Below are positions 5,450-5,779 of a stretch of 5,779 bases of DNA, piece by piece (the first letter of the stretch is position 1; every line of letters starts with the position of its first letter). Origin of the DNA: Acidimicrobiia bacterium (GTDB lineage: Bacteria; Actinomycetota; Acidimicrobiia; Spongiisociales; SHLN01); contig JABDOU010000122.1 in NCBI GenBank assembly GCA_013043085.1, positions 1 to 5,779 on the forward strand, in the 5' to 3' direction. The translations under genes and the position numbers were made by a program. The notes beneath the pieces were generated by a model, which searched no databases, was not told where the DNA came from, and saw only the letters and a program-made list of their open reading frames with translations.

Positions 5450-5779
5450 ATGAGCGAAGAAGAACGGGTCAAATGGGATCAGCGTTACGCAGACGGGTCC
5501 TACTTCGCACGCACCTGGCCCTCTCCGTTCCTGGAGGCGCTGCTCCCCCGGCTTCCGTCGTCTGGACGCGCACTGGACGTGGCGTGTGGAGCCGGCCGCA
5601 ACGCCTTCCTGCTCGCGGAAGCCGGATTCGACGTCGAAGCGGTTGACGTTTCATCGGTGGCTCTCCAGCGTGGGGCCGACGAAGCTGCATCCCGTGGATT
5701 GGACATCGAATGGCGGCAGGCTGATCTCGACGAGATCGAATTCGAGCCCGGCCGCTATGACCTCATCACGGTGATCAGA
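5450..5779 (+). CDS. Class I SAM-dependent methyltransferase, N-terminal part (cut by right window edge)
   Basis: The frame opens at ATG 5450-5452 and runs to the edge, giving 110 residues with no stop. It starts with V-K-W-D-Q-R-Y (7-13), common in TehB-like and Methyltransf_25-type enzymes. Motif I follows as L-D-V-A-C-G-A-G-R-N (42-51), the SAM-binding glycine loop. Then come the acidic D66 at the end of strand beta2 (A-V-D-V-S), which should contact the SAM ribose, D92 (Q-A-D-L) and the R-Y-D-L-I-T strand (102-107). It should transfer a methyl group from SAM in the cytoplasm; the acceptor cannot be told from this half. There is no good Shine-Dalgarno, only GTGGG next to the start, so it may be leaderless. 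It is divergent from the lipoprotein, with 187 bp between the two starts. Confidence 0.9.
   Translation, partial: MSEEERVKWDQRYADGSYFARTWPSPFLEALLPRLPSSGRALDVACGAGRNAFLLAEAGFDVEAVDVSSVALQRGADEAASRGLDIEWRQADLDEIEFEPGRYDLITVIR

Noticed and set aside
5263..5472. A 70-residue N-terminal extension of the lipoprotein starting at 5472
   Set aside because: It would place the lipobox signal peptide in the interior of the protein, overlap the divergent methyltransferase start, and ignore the ribosome-binding tract before 5262.
1..5779. CRISPR array, tRNA or rRNA genes
   Set aside because: I saw no regularly spaced short repeats, no cloverleaf with a T-loop GTTCRA pattern in a suitable context, and no rRNA-like conserved stretches on either strand.

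Overview
The window looks like a piece of chromosome from a moderately high-GC bacterium, most likely an actinobacterium (Actinomycetota). The reasons are the GC-rich third codon positions, the DrrA/NodI-like ABC exporter with two NodJ-like permeases, starts that may be leaderless, and a GC-rich hairpin with no U-tract. Occasional TTA codons and AT-rich leaders argue against a Streptomyces-like extreme. The placement is an inference from style, not from a marker gene.

Layout, left to right. (1) Positions 1-339, minus strand: the first 113 residues of a secreted protein with a clear Sec signal peptide, cut by the left edge. (2) Positions 594-3112, minus strand: a compact three-gene ABC-2 exporter operon read ATPase (2183-3112), permease 1 (1391-2173), permease 2 (594-1394). 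There is a 9-nt gap between the first two genes and a 4-nt GTGA overlap between the last two. (3) Positions 3172-3201: a perfect 11-bp GC-rich hairpin that probably ends transcription from the genes upstream on the minus strand. (4) Positions 3211-5262, minus strand: a 400-residue lipoprotein (4060-5262) followed by a 246-residue six-helix membrane protein (3211-3951). I recognise neither as a named family. (5) Positions 5450-5779, plus strand: the first 110 residues of a class I SAM-dependent methyltransferase, divergent from the lipoprotein and cut by the right edge.

The exporter genes form one machine. The ATPase powers efflux and the two dissimilar permeases probably form a heterodimeric channel; the substrate cannot be read from the sequence.

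The most unusual part is the lipoprotein and membrane-protein pair. Both genes are preceded by copies of the same ~127-bp module, about 83% identical by hand count. It spans a leader with a TGGCAG-N4-CTGCCA dyad, the ribosome-binding site and the first ~14 codons, after which the proteins become unrelated. Differences in the leader fall mostly on third positions of one reading frame, which hints that it is, or once was, translated. The two genes may therefore be co-regulated members of an undescribed cell-envelope module. The lipoprotein also appears to hold two diverged copies of one cysteine-paired domain.
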